Source: Nonomuraea cavernae (GTDB lineage: Bacteria > Actinomycetota > Actinomycetes > Streptosporangiales > Streptosporangiaceae). Taken from it: DNA of 64,000 nt. The DNA is taken from the NCBI RefSeq assembly GCF_014646355.1, contig NZ_BMNH01000024.1, positions 2,400-66,399 on the forward strand. Reading direction: 5' to 3'. The notes under the pieces were generated by a model, which worked only from the letters and a program-made list of their open reading frames with translations, ran no database searches and had not been told where the DNA came from. Of this stretch, positions 43,701 to 48,993 are shown in pieces (position 1 is the first letter of the stretch; every line of letters starts with the position of its first letter). Position numbers and translations under genes: made by a program.

Positions 43701-46371
43701 CTACATGGTGCGGCGCTTCCGCAAGGCGGGCGAGTGCCGGACGGTCGAGTACCGCTCGGGCGACGACCCCGCGATGGACCACAGGCTGGCCGAGCTGGTG
43801 GACGAGTGGGCCGAAGGAAAGCAGATGGTCAACCCGTACGTGGCGGTCGTCCGGCGGGAGATCGAGGAGGGGCGCCTGGACCGCAGGCACCGCGTCTTCG
43901 TCACCTATCTGGACGACGAGGTGGCCAACGCCGTCGTCATCACGGAGATCCCGTCGGAGAACGGCTATCTGCTGGACGTCGAGTTCTACCCGAAGGGCAT
44001 GCCGCTCGGCGGGCTGGAGTTCGCGATCGTGCGTGTCATCGAGCAGCTCGTGGACGAGGGACGCACGATGTTCAGCTTCGGCGCGAGCTTCGGCGTGGAG
44101 ACCGAGGAGTCGGCCAACGCGGCCCCGGACGTCAGGGAGGCGCTGGACGAGCTGCGCTCGATGGGCGTCTTCGGTGAGGGGAACTTCCAGTTCAAGAACA
44201 AGTTCCGGCCGGTCAACGTCCCCCTCTACCTGTGCCAGCCGGAAGGGCCGGACCGTACCCCGGTGTCCGAGATCATCCTCATGATCGCGGACCCGGACGT
44301 CAGATCCGCCGCGGCCGAGAAGCCCGCCGCGGACCGGAAGCCTGCCGCGGACGGCAAGCCCGCCGCGGGCGGGAAGGGCTCCGGGAGCACCGACGAGCGG
44401 CGGGCCGCCAGGGTCGAGCTGCTGGCCGCGCACGGCGACGAGCCGGCCCGCGTCCCCGCCCACCACATCACCACCGACCTGATCACCGACTCCTGGGCCG
44501 AGCTGGACGCCCCCTGGATCGCCGAGCGGCTGCGGCGGCTGACGGACCGGTCGGCCGCCCGCCCGGACGCGCCGGGGCTCGAGGGCCTGCCGTTCCCGTT
44601 CGTGGTTCCGACGGGATCCGGCCGGTCGGCGGAGGCGCTGCTGTGCCGGTCGTGGCCGGGGCGGAGAGGACGGGTGCTGCACAACGGCCTGTTCCCGACG
44701 TGGTTCCTGAGCCTGGCCGACAACGGGTTCAAGCCGGTCGAGATTCCCGGTGGCGCGGAGCTCGCGGAGCTCGACGTCGAGGCGCTCCGGTCGGAGCTGG
44801 CCGGGGACGAGCCGGTGTCGTTCGTCTGCGTGGAGGTGAGCAACAACGCGGCCGGCGGCCGGCCGACCTCCCTGGCGAACCTGCGCGCGGTCAAGGAGGC
44901 CGCGGCCGGGCACGGCGTCCCGCTGGTGATCGACGGCGCCCGCGTCGTGGACAACGCGGTGGCGATCGCGGACGGGCAGGACGTGTGGGAGGTCGTCCGC
45001 GAGATCCTGGGCCTGGCCGACAGCGCGACGATCAGCCTGTCCAAGGACTTCGGGGTACCGTTCGGCGGGCTGCTCGCCACCCGCGACGAGGCGCTGCGGC
45101 GGCAGGTCGCCGAGCGGCTGGAGACATGGGGCAGGGACGTCGGCCTGGCCAACCGCAGAATCATCGCGGCCGCCCTGGAGGACCGCGAGACGGTGGTCGA
45201 GCAGGTGCGCGCCCGGATGGACGCGGTGGCGGCGCTCTGGCAGGGCCTCTCGGAGTCGGGCGTGCCGCTGGACGGCCCGGCCGGCGGCCACTGCGTGCTG
45301 CTCAAGGACGCCGACCACGTCCGGATCTTCCGGGAGACGGGCATCCGGGGCGCTCCGCACTTCGGCCGCGAGGGCCTGGTGCGGCTGGCGGTGCCGGTCG
45401 GCCTGAGCGTCGAGGAGGCCAAGGACGCCGCCGCCCGCCTGGGCGCCGTCCTCGGCGGCGACGCCCCTCCCACGAAGCCCGCCGGACAGCGGAGCAAGAA
45501 CGCGGGACCACGCAGAAAGAACACCGGACCACGGAGTGAGAACACCGGACCACAGAGTGAGGACGCGGACAACCCCAACCTGGCGATCCTGCGCGAGCAC
45601 AATCCCGACGTCGCGCACGAGATCGTGGACACCCCGGACGGGGACGTCGAGGTGTTCAGCGCCGGTTCGGGACCGCCGCTCCTGCTCATGCACCCGTTCA
45701 ACATCGGCGCCGGCGTCTACGCCCGGCAGTTCGAGGGCCTGGCGCACCGCCACCGGGTGACGAGCGTGCACCATCCGGGAGTCGGCAACACCACGGCCGC
45801 CGCCGACCTGTCGCTCGACGGCCTGGCCCGGCTCTGCCACGACGTCGCGGGAGGCCCCGCGCACGTGGCCGGGGCGTCGTTCGGCGGCCTGATCGCCCTG
45901 ACGTACGCGCTGGCCTACCCGGACGACACCGAGTCGCTGATCCTGATCGGCAGCTCCTACCGCATCGGCAACCGCGTGGGCGACATCGACAAGCTGGAGG
46001 TGGTGGCCACCCAGGACTTCGACCGGGTCATCGAGGGCAGCGGATCGAAGCGGCTGCGCGAGCGGCGGGCCGGGCTGATGCGGCTGTTGCTGCGCGCGGA
46101 GAGCATGGCCCCGCAGGTCGGCCTGCGGTACCTGGACGTGTTCGCCGAGCGTCCCGACCTCGGCGACCGGCTGGAGGAGGTCCGGGCGCGCACCCTGATC
46201 ATCCAGGGCCGGCATGACACCGTGATCCCGCCCAAGACCGCGCACCTGTTGCACGGCCTGATCCCCGACGCCCGCTACGAGGAGATCCCCGACGCGGGGC
46301 ACTTCGCGCAGCTCACCAGCCCCGGCCACGTCAACCGGCTCATCTGCGAGTTCCTCGATGAACAGAATTGA
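25783..46371 (+). CDS. Trans-AT PKS with DUF-SH-TE end, megasynthase 2 (leinamycin LnmJ-like)
   Basis: A 6862-residue protein beginning 4 bp after megasynthase 1. Rough order: DH (1-285, His20); ACP (Ser325); KR (385-770, Tyr672); KS4 (809-1220, Cys972); post-KS linker with a Ser-less ACP-like segment (about 1267-1321, Pro1300); ECH2 (1484-1735; FMKFGFTPGMGAT, decarboxylase type); ACP (Ser1832); KS5 (2043-2470, Cys2210); DH (2650-2875, His2665); KR (2880-3320, Tyr3225); C-methyltransferase (3400-3630, LEIGAGTG); ACP (Ser3672); KS6 (3744-4160, Cys3910); KR (4360-4790, Tyr4703); ACP (Ser4859); KS7 (4972-5390, Cys5132); two ACPs (Ser5655, Ser5775); DUF2156-like domain (5830-6175); PLP lyase-like SH domain (6205-6562, Lys6421 in SLSKDFGVPFGG); TE (6601-6862, Ser6699 in GASFGG). 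In leinamycin the DUF-SH pair adds sulfur from cysteine and cleaves the adduct. The same chemistry at the last branch is inferred here. All seven-cluster KS domains in this protein keep the Cys and both His motifs. Confidence 0.95.
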   Translation: MPAIECHTTLKHTDFIMRNHRVHDVSVMPGVTFLDLVFRTLIATGRDPGEIVLREVLFTEAIVTRPEADREIRVTVDGEDVQAESRWSRDGTPLSGWRRNFTGKVGTPGGPVPGPIDVDALRRGARRQGDMEELYARARAEDISHGEPMKCAGRLHHGDGYLLAELRQESPAPGHEGFHLHPARLDAATLAGLGQTQASGEEPFIPVYIAEFRAPERLGAAFYVYAPRPETIAPSGDVITNDFGLYDERGRFVAGFGGLSCKRIRSPRLIERLLEHSGPPERPAVGHNGAGDLVGHLRALVAGPLGRSPGEVPTDTGFYDLGLDSVTLVDIGEQLEQVVGRRLYPTLLFEYGDIDTLAAHLSSAYDISLPEPEPVPVPGGGETRCFRDVWVPMPPDGDDPGEYREITPGTQPDGSRHFLLRAKAGEPADPCLAVWELARAVLATKPERPVTITWAHTGDDPSHEAVGALARTITAETPLIRCRSIRLDGAAPADALRDASSESEIRYVRGERLVRRWLPADPREAGWTAAEPRDEGGAVPFRKGGVYVIAGGTGGIGRILAGHLERHHQAIAVPISRSAEVAADLTSPDEVERALAAVRERHGRVDGVIHCAGVNRDGLYPGKRAADIEAVVAAKALSVRNLDAATKDDDLDCFVVFSSISASLPNPGQADYAFANAYLEDFARRRAERADRPGRTLVVAWPYWAEGGMRVGPDTIERARTATGMVPLPSEAALDVLDRALSGTEHVLAVLHGDAERITTLLPRPPSTVPPSTTPPSTTPPSTTAPSTGARPVAGSSSEGPTGRGEEPVAVVGMAGRYPQAPDLRAFWRNLAEGRDCIEEIPDGRWNHHEIFDPEKGREGRTYGKWGGFLDGVDRFDPAFFGISRRDAERMDPQERLFLQTCWHTLEDAGYPPDALSKESVGVFAGVMWNHYQLVEGGEGGVAPTAMHASIANRVSYTFDLHGPSLALDTACSSSLTAVHLAVESLRRGECTLALAGGVNATVHPQKYLQLAQGHWLSEDGRCRAFGAGGTGYVPGEGVGAVLLKPLSRAREDGDHIYGVIAATAVNHTGKTSGATVPSPRSQAALIGAAIRRSGWDPASIGYIEAHGTGTSLGDPIEVEGMRQALPEGADRAIGSVKSNIGHLEGAAGIAGLTKVLLQLQHGQLVPSLHAEELNPKIDFDATPFHVQRALEPWARTDGTPRRAGVSAFGAGGTNAHVLVEEHTEPASERTSDEAGADGPCLFVLSARTPEALRDYARAYIGFLSSADSAPAVERVAALIGVPADQLDPADSLGDLGLDPAALIQLGRGLSLDDTVADLAGPGPALADLAYTSQVGRTGMAVRLALVVNDVAELRTRLEAYARGESLGSGAFTGSGSGDGMPTGEECVRLFRAGRLEEVAAAWAEGAKVPWRDCHDGGRLLSLPLYPFQEESCWVGRWQRGTPATADEAPAPSVASVPVEQPSVVSVPVEQPGEAEEVLPDGEGVRFEVLLEGVALVVMGSEGAMFTRELIDDLRAVFAEIAGREDVKAVVLTGSGNVFSMGATPEALRTLAGGEGRFTDVPFLYEGLLRCDRPVIAAVQGHASGGGLAFGLFADLVIMAAEGVYSANFMKFGFTPGMGATYILEERLGRSPAHEMLYTGRSVTGEELARRGAGVTVLPRRDVLKAALRHARSIAALPLPALRALKSELAGRILDRLSGVIAGESGMHERVLGEESLARVDEYFAKVDTFKGEPRTERPAPARPEPVRPDSVRPDSVRPDSVRHEPVRPEPVRPEPVRPEQSGRRDEPVATDAGPDPAEVRRVVEATLMNHLYLEAHEVDDSLSFSEMGLDSIGAVEIVRDLNRGFGLDLDSVAVYDHPTIPALVDAVRDAANADGLNLPSPRPAPGRKTTEEEPAATEQTQQAEQPEQLEQGGQAEQAEPVGHTHKTQRAEQTQKAGQSGQAGQSGQAGQSGQAGQAGQSGQTEQTEQVGQVGQSERAEGAGRAVAVESAEPERTGRVRLPLLDGDRAEPGAGVEETFARAGKVTLEAVETTSEVSGRDGDIAVIGMAGRFPDAPDLRAFWENLAAGRCSIREVPPERFDVSQVYDTDRMAPGRTYSKWAAMLADVDAFDAGFFNVSPLEAETMDPQQRLFLQEAWHAMEDAGYAGRSGRRPWGCFVGCGAGDYASLLAEAGRDDTGHAFLGNASSVLPARIAYLLDFGGPTMAVDTACSSSLVAVHLACESIRRGECEAALAGGVAVMNTPKMHVWCSKAGMLSPTGTCAPFDESADGIVLGEGVGVVVLKRLDRALADGDHVHGVIRAGGVNGDGASNGITAPSASSQAELLTEVHRRAGVRPGAIDYVETHGTGTELGDPIEVKALAKVFGTDEARERPCRIGSLKANVGHTTMAAGIGGLLKTLLALRHRRLPPSPGFVRANPKIDFADGTLEVVTELSEWTADGSGERVAAVSSFGFSGTNCHLVVSEAPSREPRADAHGGADVVVPLSASDERALARLRTELAGHLDDHPELDVRDVAHTLAVGRRHLAGARSAYVARDLADLRGQLRDGARAARGEAGRLAERYASGDDLDWSDLSAGGRRVPLPTYPFADDQRHWGGPNGPNGPNGPNGPNGPNGRPARPAPAQNAREEDVREANARGEDAREANAYEAQGREAWVRPDDLLVADHRIDGTPVLPGVAFLTITADRSGLPAPVRFERVRWLRPFEVREARPLDVVIHDDGGFELGGHAHGRLRRASGERRRLDVAEIEARCLGRRPTEDLYRAFDRAGLHYGPAFRVLREIRVGTGEALGVLRDGARWEALLDGALQSIVALRPEGAEPAMPFSVEVAELHGPVTGPAYAHVIEEGRDRYTVRLADADGQVRAEFQGVVLRTRPPRATAEGMIFAPVWREEENAGPAVGGGRALVLHTPAGEPLARALLAAHEGGRLAPLDGPGLPEERYDTVYVLAGTGRDTSTPADDPTTRDVFRLVKRLSERARGGWAPTVKVVLAGAVRVGDEETVPHAAGVIGLTRAVAAEHPRWTVATIDVGATPPRPADLARLVRAEGCADDLVALRGGRRYVRTLEPLTLDAQGSPYRDGGTYLIAGGTGGLGRTLSRELATKHGARLALVGRREATPEIHEQLAEIEALGGQAVYLPADVADRTAFGRAVEAARERFGEIHGAFHAALVLRDKTLANMDDDAFSEVLAPKVAGAVVFAEALADEPLDFLAYFSSAASFVEVGGQANYAAASTFEDAYALSLRDRPVSVINWGYWGSVGAVSGGGYDGRFAELGIASIEPEEGMAALATLLKAGVRQALVVKAEPEGLARIGVRAAATGEWASLERGRAAFAALDELARGLLRRSADRIRTVREVPEGRGRLRAAVLHLLDRPAREPSPEEVLARFPDLEPHVKLLTACVEALPGVLSGERDPMEVLFPGGSMSLVEEVYKGQAVSDHFNRLLGEEVARGGAGRVLEIGAGTGASTGFVLDALEGRDIEYTYTDISAGFLRHGEREFGERRPDLVYTLFDVERDPSEQGFETGVYDVVLATNVLHATADVGRTLRNAAALLRPGGRLLVNEVTRAADFLTLTFGLTTGWWRFTDEELRLPHSPLLSAVQWHRAFRDAGLTPARTLGIPGTPVEELDQCVLVGEAASPGTGGGARDYVRRVFAEVLKYGTTDLDERATFETFGIDSLVSQNVIHRFEQDLGPLPSTLLFENLTIEELAAHLEAEHGERLRAALGQRPAREEPARVTRRREPASQALDIAVVAVTGRYPASPDLDAFWRNLAEGANCVTEADRFDLDALYDPKRGRKQRTYSRWGGFIEGVEEFDAPFFGILPRDAEITDPQERLFLETAWTLLEDAGYLSEHTRQPRTGVFVGTMYGSYGRMAAAEGWPRGRFAGAHSAYWSIANRVSYFFDLRGPSFAVDSACSSSLTAIQLACESLRRGECAHAIAGGVNLILHPAHFVSLCSLNMLAADDACKVFDEAADGFVPGEGVGAVLLKPLADAEADGDRIYGVIKGAFANAGGKTAGYTVPNPGAQAELVSEAVRRAGMDPRTVSYVEAHGTGTALGDPIEIASLTRAFGSDQGDGVDRMVGSVKANIGHLEGAAGIAGLTKVLLQFQHGQVAPCANLVTPNTKIDFAASPFRPPDRLTDWRRPVLDDETFPRRAGVSSFGAGGANAHVVLEEYVPSTGTPPEPADAGEHVVLLSARTPAQLRAMAGGVADLAARGTAGLAELAYTTQVGRAELSERLAVRAAGLDELAERLRSFADTGEAEGVTAGTAETGSDAVPSEAGRGEIASVAGVDGVERLAARWVAGARVDWGARWPAPHPSRVTLPPYPFDRRRYWLPSDPTAEPAVESVSESAVGSAAEGGPVGGGAADVRCTYLRPVWTPAPLPEETWEPSTLLVVTEDDRLAEALGGVRVRLGDAFSSDAGSYTIDPAEPEHAGLLLSDLDKTPDALVIAPSDPFPGSAAFHALLWTATAVLREGGPLRVVVSASTGEPHHTALAAALRTLALEHTRFGGVCVTGADPAQVAAELRAPGADTGPERRVSEVAYRDGTRLLKNMEPYEPPSPGLDVRRDGTYLITGGAGAIGLAFARFLAERGAAKLVLTGRSEPSDDVARRIADLPAVYVRADVCSAGDLRELLDRHGPFHGVIHAAGIHRDARAVRKRPEDTQAVLSPKILGTTLLDEALRGQPLDFLALFSSVAAETGNIGQIDYAYANAFLNHFAERRERLGHGRTLAVGWPLWEEGGMTVDDATRRLFERRWGSVPMGTAAGLTAFARGLAGPETSFAVVEGPSRPVPEQSQPPATPEPEVMEMSEPMSAPEPTRSGGDPNDLAEAVRAELRRAAAGFLLVGEEHVDLDAELMEMGFDSISLAELVDQVNERYQLDLLPTVLFEASNLAAFGDHLLAEHPAEVAAAHTPPRPAERPATEPATEPAEPAERATEPAEEPAGQRENAEPGPAPETVNSPPRPGAGTSPAVLGGVAIVGMAGSLPGSSDLDDFWRHLAEGRDLTRSVPEDRRELRENPETANVRAGFLDDVRSFDAALFGISPKEAAMMDPQQRLFLQTVWRAVEDAGYRPSDLAGTRTGLFAGVSACDYDDLLREHGVPVEAHTASGVADCILANRVSHLLDLRGPSEAVDTACSSSLVALHHAVRAIEDGECDAAIAGGVNLTLSPGLYIAFAKSGMISDDGVCKTFDERADGYGRGEGCGAVLLKPLKAALADGDQILAVVRGSAVNHGGRASSLTAPNPEAQARVLLDAYRKADVDPTQVSYIEAHGTGTRLGDPIEIEGMKKAFARLYADRGLPAPDAPHIALASVKTNIGHLEAAAGIAGLLKVLLCMRHGALPPTINYERPNPYVRLEGTPFAINTRLTPWDAADRVAGLSSFGFGGTNAHVVLAAYRQEIPADTAGEPRLLVLSAASREALEEYAANVARHIREHPEIGLDRIAYTLQIGRRPLAERLAVVVRDREQAVRALSGELDEVHRGTARKDAPAPWGTGLEDIAQAWVSGSEVDWPRLWQDPPPVRVSLPGPPFARTEHWFTVPTPTPAPQADASPQADAAPQANGAVRRTSDGKVRLRAAKGGQAPGAAGPAGRAGRAQPGRAGPAERAEAVRLDETPVAPAGSAGGPAGVEEMLRERLSAILDTDPAGVDVDTPFGELGLDSIFRMELVKAINTAFSLDLQAAELYEYDTVDRLAGAVEAAIADAPRPEPAPEPELKTRPEPEPEPDRKPEPDRKPEPEPKRESVRVKASTGLEEQLAELIGSIIERPLDRDRGFADNGLTSFEMLRVVSALEKQVGALHKTLLFDHPTLAELAAYLRDECGADAVQSPPEPDGPALRQAEARDGEPVVLLKRDLPRHPELRDLVEGIDRRHAKEGGLAGRDIAPLAFIGSARKGYLHFSENGGNLLAWSYAGSEEYFHELVEEYTGYAKANGLRPNFLSLVPVREVAGQPYSATPFGAVQRLEDLGSFTLKGGRMERLRYMVRRFRKAGECRTVEYRSGDDPAMDHRLAELVDEWAEGKQMVNPYVAVVRREIEEGRLDRRHRVFVTYLDDEVANAVVITEIPSENGYLLDVEFYPKGMPLGGLEFAIVRVIEQLVDEGRTMFSFGASFGVETEESANAAPDVREALDELRSMGVFGEGNFQFKNKFRPVNVPLYLCQPEGPDRTPVSEIILMIADPDVRSAAAEKPAADRKPAADGKPAAGGKGSGSTDERRAARVELLAAHGDEPARVPAHHITTDLITDSWAELDAPWIAERLRRLTDRSAARPDAPGLEGLPFPFVVPTGSGRSAEALLCRSWPGRRGRVLHNGLFPTWFLSLADNGFKPVEIPGGAELAELDVEALRSELAGDEPVSFVCVEVSNNAAGGRPTSLANLRAVKEAAAGHGVPLVIDGARVVDNAVAIADGQDVWEVVREILGLADSATISLSKDFGVPFGGLLATRDEALRRQVAERLETWGRDVGLANRRIIAAALEDRETVVEQVRARMDAVAALWQGLSESGVPLDGPAGGHCVLLKDADHVRIFRETGIRGAPHFGREGLVRLAVPVGLSVEEAKDAAARLGAVLGGDAPPTKPAGQRSKNAGPRRKNTGPRSENTGPQSEDADNPNLAILREHNPDVAHEIVDTPDGDVEVFSAGSGPPLLLMHPFNIGAGVYARQFEGLAHRHRVTSVHHPGVGNTTAAADLSLDGLARLCHDVAGGPAHVAGASFGGLIALTYALAYPDDTESLILIGSSYRIGNRVGDIDKLEVVATQDFDRVIEGSGSKRLRERRAGLMRLLLRAESMAPQVGLRYLDVFAERPDLGDRLEEVRARTLIIQGRHDTVIPPKTAHLLHGLIPDARYEEIPDAGHFAQLTSPGHVNRLICEFLDEQN
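31006..31125 (+). repeat. 15-bp in-frame tandem repeat, eight units
   Basis: Eight consecutive 15-bp units of the form GTACGTCCTGATTCT or GTACGTCCTGAGCCT code the pentapeptides VRPDS/VRPEP in the linker between ECH2 and the following ACP of megasynthase 2. Three neighbouring units are identical, which suggests recent slippage or unequal crossing-over. Confidence 0.9.
31594..31671 (+). repeat. 18-bp in-frame tandem repeat (GQSGQA)
   Basis: Three exact 18-bp copies of GGGCAGTCTGGGCAGGCC plus partial copies code a GQSGQA track. It lies in a Gln/Gly/Glu-rich linker of about 90 residues between the ACP of the ECH2 module and KS5. Confidence 0.9.
33568..33621 (+). repeat. 9-bp in-frame tandem repeat, six units
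   Basis: Six exact copies of GGCCCCAAC code GPN repeats in the linker between the KS5 flanking segment and the second DH of megasynthase 2. An Ala/Glu/Asn/Arg-rich repeat (about 33650-33745) follows before the DH begins. Confidence 0.92.
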
Positions 46372-47320
46372 CGAAAGCACCGTGACCAGGACCGCGCTGG
46401 TGAAACCCGGCATGTGCGGGCCCAACTCGCTGTTCGTGGGCGAGGTCGGCGACTGGACCTGGGACACGGTCAGCGCGCTGTGCGGCACGAACGCCTTCGA
46501 CGCGAGGAACGCGGCCGGCGATCCGACGTACCTGTCGTTCTACTACTTCCACGTCCGGGGCAGCCGGGACCTGCACGTCAACGCGCTGACGTTCGGCGAC
46601 GAACTGGAGGTCACCTCCAGGCTGTTCGGCTTCGGCAGCGAGTCGGTGCTGGCGCTGCACCGGATCGGCCGCGACGGCGCCCAGGCCGGGCCGCTCGACC
46701 CGGACCGGTTCTACGCCTTCGACGACCCCGGCTCCATCTACGTGGAGACCTTCAACCGCTGGATCGCGCGGAGCGCCCCGGGCAGCAACGAGGGCCTGGT
46801 CAAGTCGTCACCGGTGGACTTCAGGCACGAGCACCTGCCGACGCTGCCCGGGGCGTACTCGCCGAGGAGGGTCTACAGCCACGCGAGGAGCACCGGCACC
46901 TTCCTGGACCGCAAGCCGGACGATCCGGTCACGTTCACCGCCGACTACCCGGTGGAGCCGTCCAGGGACCTCAACGGCGTGGGCCTGCTCTACTTCGCCT
47001 CCTACTTCTCGATCATCGACTGGGCGCTGCTGCGCTTCTGGCGGCACCGGGGCTTCAGCGTCGCGGACTTCCTCGGCCGCGTCGTGCTCGACCAGCGGCT
47101 CTGCTACCTGGGCAACGCGAACGCCGACTCGGTGCTGCGCCTCCGCCTGGAGTGCTGGCCGGCGGCCACGAACGAGAACGCGAAGGAGAACGCGAACGAG
47201 AACGCGAACGAGAACGAGAACGAGGAGATCGTCAACCTCGTCATGGAGGACCGGGGCCGCACGATCGCGGTCAGCACCCTGCACCTGCTCAGGAGGGGAG
47301 ACACCGATGGCGACGCGTGA
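46358..47320 (+). CDS. LnmK-like acyltransferase/decarboxylase (propionyl-ACP donor)
   Basis: A 320-residue protein resembling LnmK of leinamycin, a double-hotdog enzyme. LnmK moves methylmalonyl from CoA and decarboxylates it to give propionyl on the donor ACP used for beta-alkylation. Recognisable segments are VKPGMCGPNSLFVGEVGDWTW at the start, DPTYLSFYYFHVRGSRDLHVN (about 50-70, which includes candidate active-site Tyr residues) and GLLYFASYFSIIDWALLRFW (about 208). The start lies 14 bp inside the megasynthase 2 end, and its own end overlaps the ACP gene by 14 bp. An Asn-Glu-Ala track (about 270-290) made of 6/12-bp repeats interrupts the C-terminal part and looks like a recent in-frame expansion. 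The carboxyltransferase at 56735 may supply methylmalonyl-CoA. Confidence 0.85.
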   Translation: MNRIDESTVTRTALVKPGMCGPNSLFVGEVGDWTWDTVSALCGTNAFDARNAAGDPTYLSFYYFHVRGSRDLHVNALTFGDELEVTSRLFGFGSESVLALHRIGRDGAQAGPLDPDRFYAFDDPGSIYVETFNRWIARSAPGSNEGLVKSSPVDFRHEHLPTLPGAYSPRRVYSHARSTGTFLDRKPDDPVTFTADYPVEPSRDLNGVGLLYFASYFSIIDWALLRFWRHRGFSVADFLGRVVLDQRLCYLGNANADSVLRLRLECWPAATNENAKENANENANENENEEIVNLVMEDRGRTIAVSTLHLLRRGDTDGDA

Positions 47321-47543
47321 ACACGTCGAAGGCGTCGTGCACAAGGCGATCGACGAGATCCTGCCCGGCGTCGAGATCGACGGCCGGGCGCACCTGAAGG
47401 ACCTGGGCGCGGACTCCGTGGACCGGGTCGAGATCATCCTGGCCGTGCTCGACCGGCTCGGCGTCTCCGAGCCGCTGTCCTCCTTCGGCGGCGTGCCCAG
47501 CATCGACGCCCTGGTCGACTACCTGTGGGAGCGTCTGAGGTGA
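47307..47543 (+). CDS. Discrete acyl carrier protein (LnmL-like donor ACP)
   Basis: A 78-residue carrier protein with the phosphopantetheine site Ser37 in DLGADSVDRVEI. The ADSVDRVE form is typical of donor ACPs in beta-branching cassettes. It lies between the LnmK-like enzyme and HCS 2 and overlaps both, so it probably carries the propionyl group that HCS 2 condenses. It overlaps the preceding gene by 14 bp and the next by 4 bp (GTGA). Confidence 0.9.
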   Translation: MATREHVEGVVHKAIDEILPGVEIDGRAHLKDLGADSVDRVEIILAVLDRLGVSEPLSSFGGVPSIDALVDYLWERLR

Positions 47544-48757
47544 ACGTCGGAATCGAGGCACTCAACGTCTACTGCGGCCTGGCCCAGATCCCGGTGCCGG
47601 CGCTGTTCGAGGGGCGCGGGCTGGACGCCGAGCGCCTGGGCAACCTGATGATGCGCAACCGCTCGGTCGGCCTGCCCTTCGAGGACCCGGTGACGAACGC
47701 GGTCAACGCCGCCCGGCCGATCGCCGACGACGACCGCATCGAGATCCTGATCACCTCCACCGAGTCCGGCCTGGACTACAGCAAGTCGGTGGCCTCCTAC
47801 GCGCACGAGTACCTCGGCCTGCCGAAGAGCTGCCGCGTCGTGGAGGTCAAGCAGGCGTGCTACGCGGCGACGGCCGCGGTCCAGCTCGCCGCCGCGTACG
47901 TCGCCTCGGGCGTGTCGCCCGGCGCGAAGGCGCTGGTCATCGCGACGGACGTGGCGCTGGTGGACGAGCGGGCCGCCTACGCGGAGCCCGCGATGGGCGC
48001 CGGGGCGGCCGCCGTCCTGATCAGTGACCGGCCGCGCATCCTGGACCTGGACCTCGGGGCGTTCGGCAACCACAGCTACGAGACCATGGACTCGGCGCGG
48101 CCGGAGCCGACGTTCGACATCGCCGACTCCGACCGTTCGCTGTTCGCCTACCTCGACTGCCTCACGAACTGCCTGGCGGGCTACCAGGCCAAGGTGGACA
48201 ACGCCGACTTCGCCACCACCTTCGACTACCTGGCCATGCACACCCCGTTCGCCGGGATGGTCAAGGCCGCGCACCGCAAGCTGATGCGGGAGTCAGGGGG
48301 CGGCACGGCGTCGGTCGAGGAGGACTTCGAGCGGCGGATGCTGCCGTCGCTGGCCTACCCGAGCCGGGTGGGCAACCTCTGCTCCGGCTCGGTCTACCTG
48401 GCGCTGGCCAGCCTGATCGACCACGCCGCCCTGGACGGCGCGGCCCGGGTCGGCCTCTACTCCTACGGCTCCGGCTGCTCCTCGGAGTTCTTCAGCGGCC
48501 TGGTGGACGAGGAGTCGGCGCGGACGCTGGCCGCGATGCGGATCGGCGACCAGCTGGACGGCCGCTGCGAGCTCGGCTTCGACGAGTACGCGGCGCTGCT
48601 GCCCGCAACGCTCACCTGCCTCGTGCCGGAGCGGGACAGGGAGGTCGACGTGGGCGCGTACGAGCACCTGCTCGGCCGCGCCCGCTTCGACCGTGACCTC
48701 CTGGTGAACACCGGGACGAAGGACTATCACCGAACCTACGAATGGCTGGCAAGATGA
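47540..48757 (+). CDS. HMG-CoA synthase-like beta-branching enzyme (HCS 2)
   Basis: A 405-residue PksG/LnmM-type enzyme with Cys107 in EVKQACYAATAAV, the [16 protein letters not shown] His region (about 233) and SYGSGCSSEFFSG near the C-terminus. GTG at 47540 was chosen because it overlaps the ACP stop (GTGA) and has GGGAG eight bases upstream; an in-frame GTG at 47525 is possible. It is homologous to HCS 1 at 8108 but clearly diverged. Its place next to the LnmK-like gene and its ACP suggests that it uses the propionyl donor, as LnmM does. The acetyl-donor ACP and decarboxylase follow directly, so the donor assignment needs testing. Confidence 0.93.
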   Translation: MNVGIEALNVYCGLAQIPVPALFEGRGLDAERLGNLMMRNRSVGLPFEDPVTNAVNAARPIADDDRIEILITSTESGLDYSKSVASYAHEYLGLPKSCRVVEVKQACYAATAAVQLAAAYVASGVSPGAKALVIATDVALVDERAAYAEPAMGAGAAAVLISDRPRILDLDLGAFGNHSYETMDSARPEPTFDIADSDRSLFAYLDCLTNCLAGYQAKVDNADFATTFDYLAMHTPFAGMVKAAHRKLMRESGGGTASVEEDFERRMLPSLAYPSRVGNLCSGSVYLALASLIDHAALDGAARVGLYSYGSGCSSEFFSGLVDEESARTLAAMRIGDQLDGRCELGFDEYAALLPATLTCLVPERDREVDVGAYEHLLGRARFDRDLLVNTGTKDYHRTYEWLAR

Positions 48758-48993
48758 CCGACGCGCAGATTTTCGAGACCGTCAAGCAGAACGTCCTGAA
48801 GGTGCTGCCGGACCTGCGGCCCGGCGACGTGACGACCGAGGGCACCTTGACCGACCTGGGGGCCAACAGCGTCGACCGGGCCGACGTGGTCACCATGAGC
48901 ATGGAGGACCTCGGGCTGACCGTGCCGGTGTCGGAGTTCCAGGAGGTGCACGACATCAGGTCCCTGGTCGACCTGCTGGCGAGGCACGCATGA
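48754..48993 (+). CDS. Second discrete acyl carrier protein (acetyl donor type)
   Basis: A 79-residue carrier protein with Ser39 in DLGANSVDRADVV, resembling the AcpK/donor ACPs of acetate beta-branching systems. The ATG at 48754 overlaps the HCS 2 stop (ATGA); an in-frame ATG at 48742 would add four residues. It overlaps the following decarboxylase gene by 4 bp. It probably holds malonyl, which the KS-like enzyme converts to acetyl before transfer by an HCS. Confidence 0.88.
   Translation: MTDAQIFETVKQNVLKVLPDLRPGDVTTEGTLTDLGANSVDRADVVTMSMEDLGLTVPVSEFQEVHDIRSLVDLLARHA

Noticed and set aside
16107-46488. Very long minus-strand open frames opposite the megasynthases, for example 22535-16107, 35271-29713 and 46488-37048
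   Set aside because: They are mirror images of high-GC coding sequence with Arg/Gly/Val/His-rich low-complexity translations and no domains. The plus-strand frames carry full catalytic motifs.
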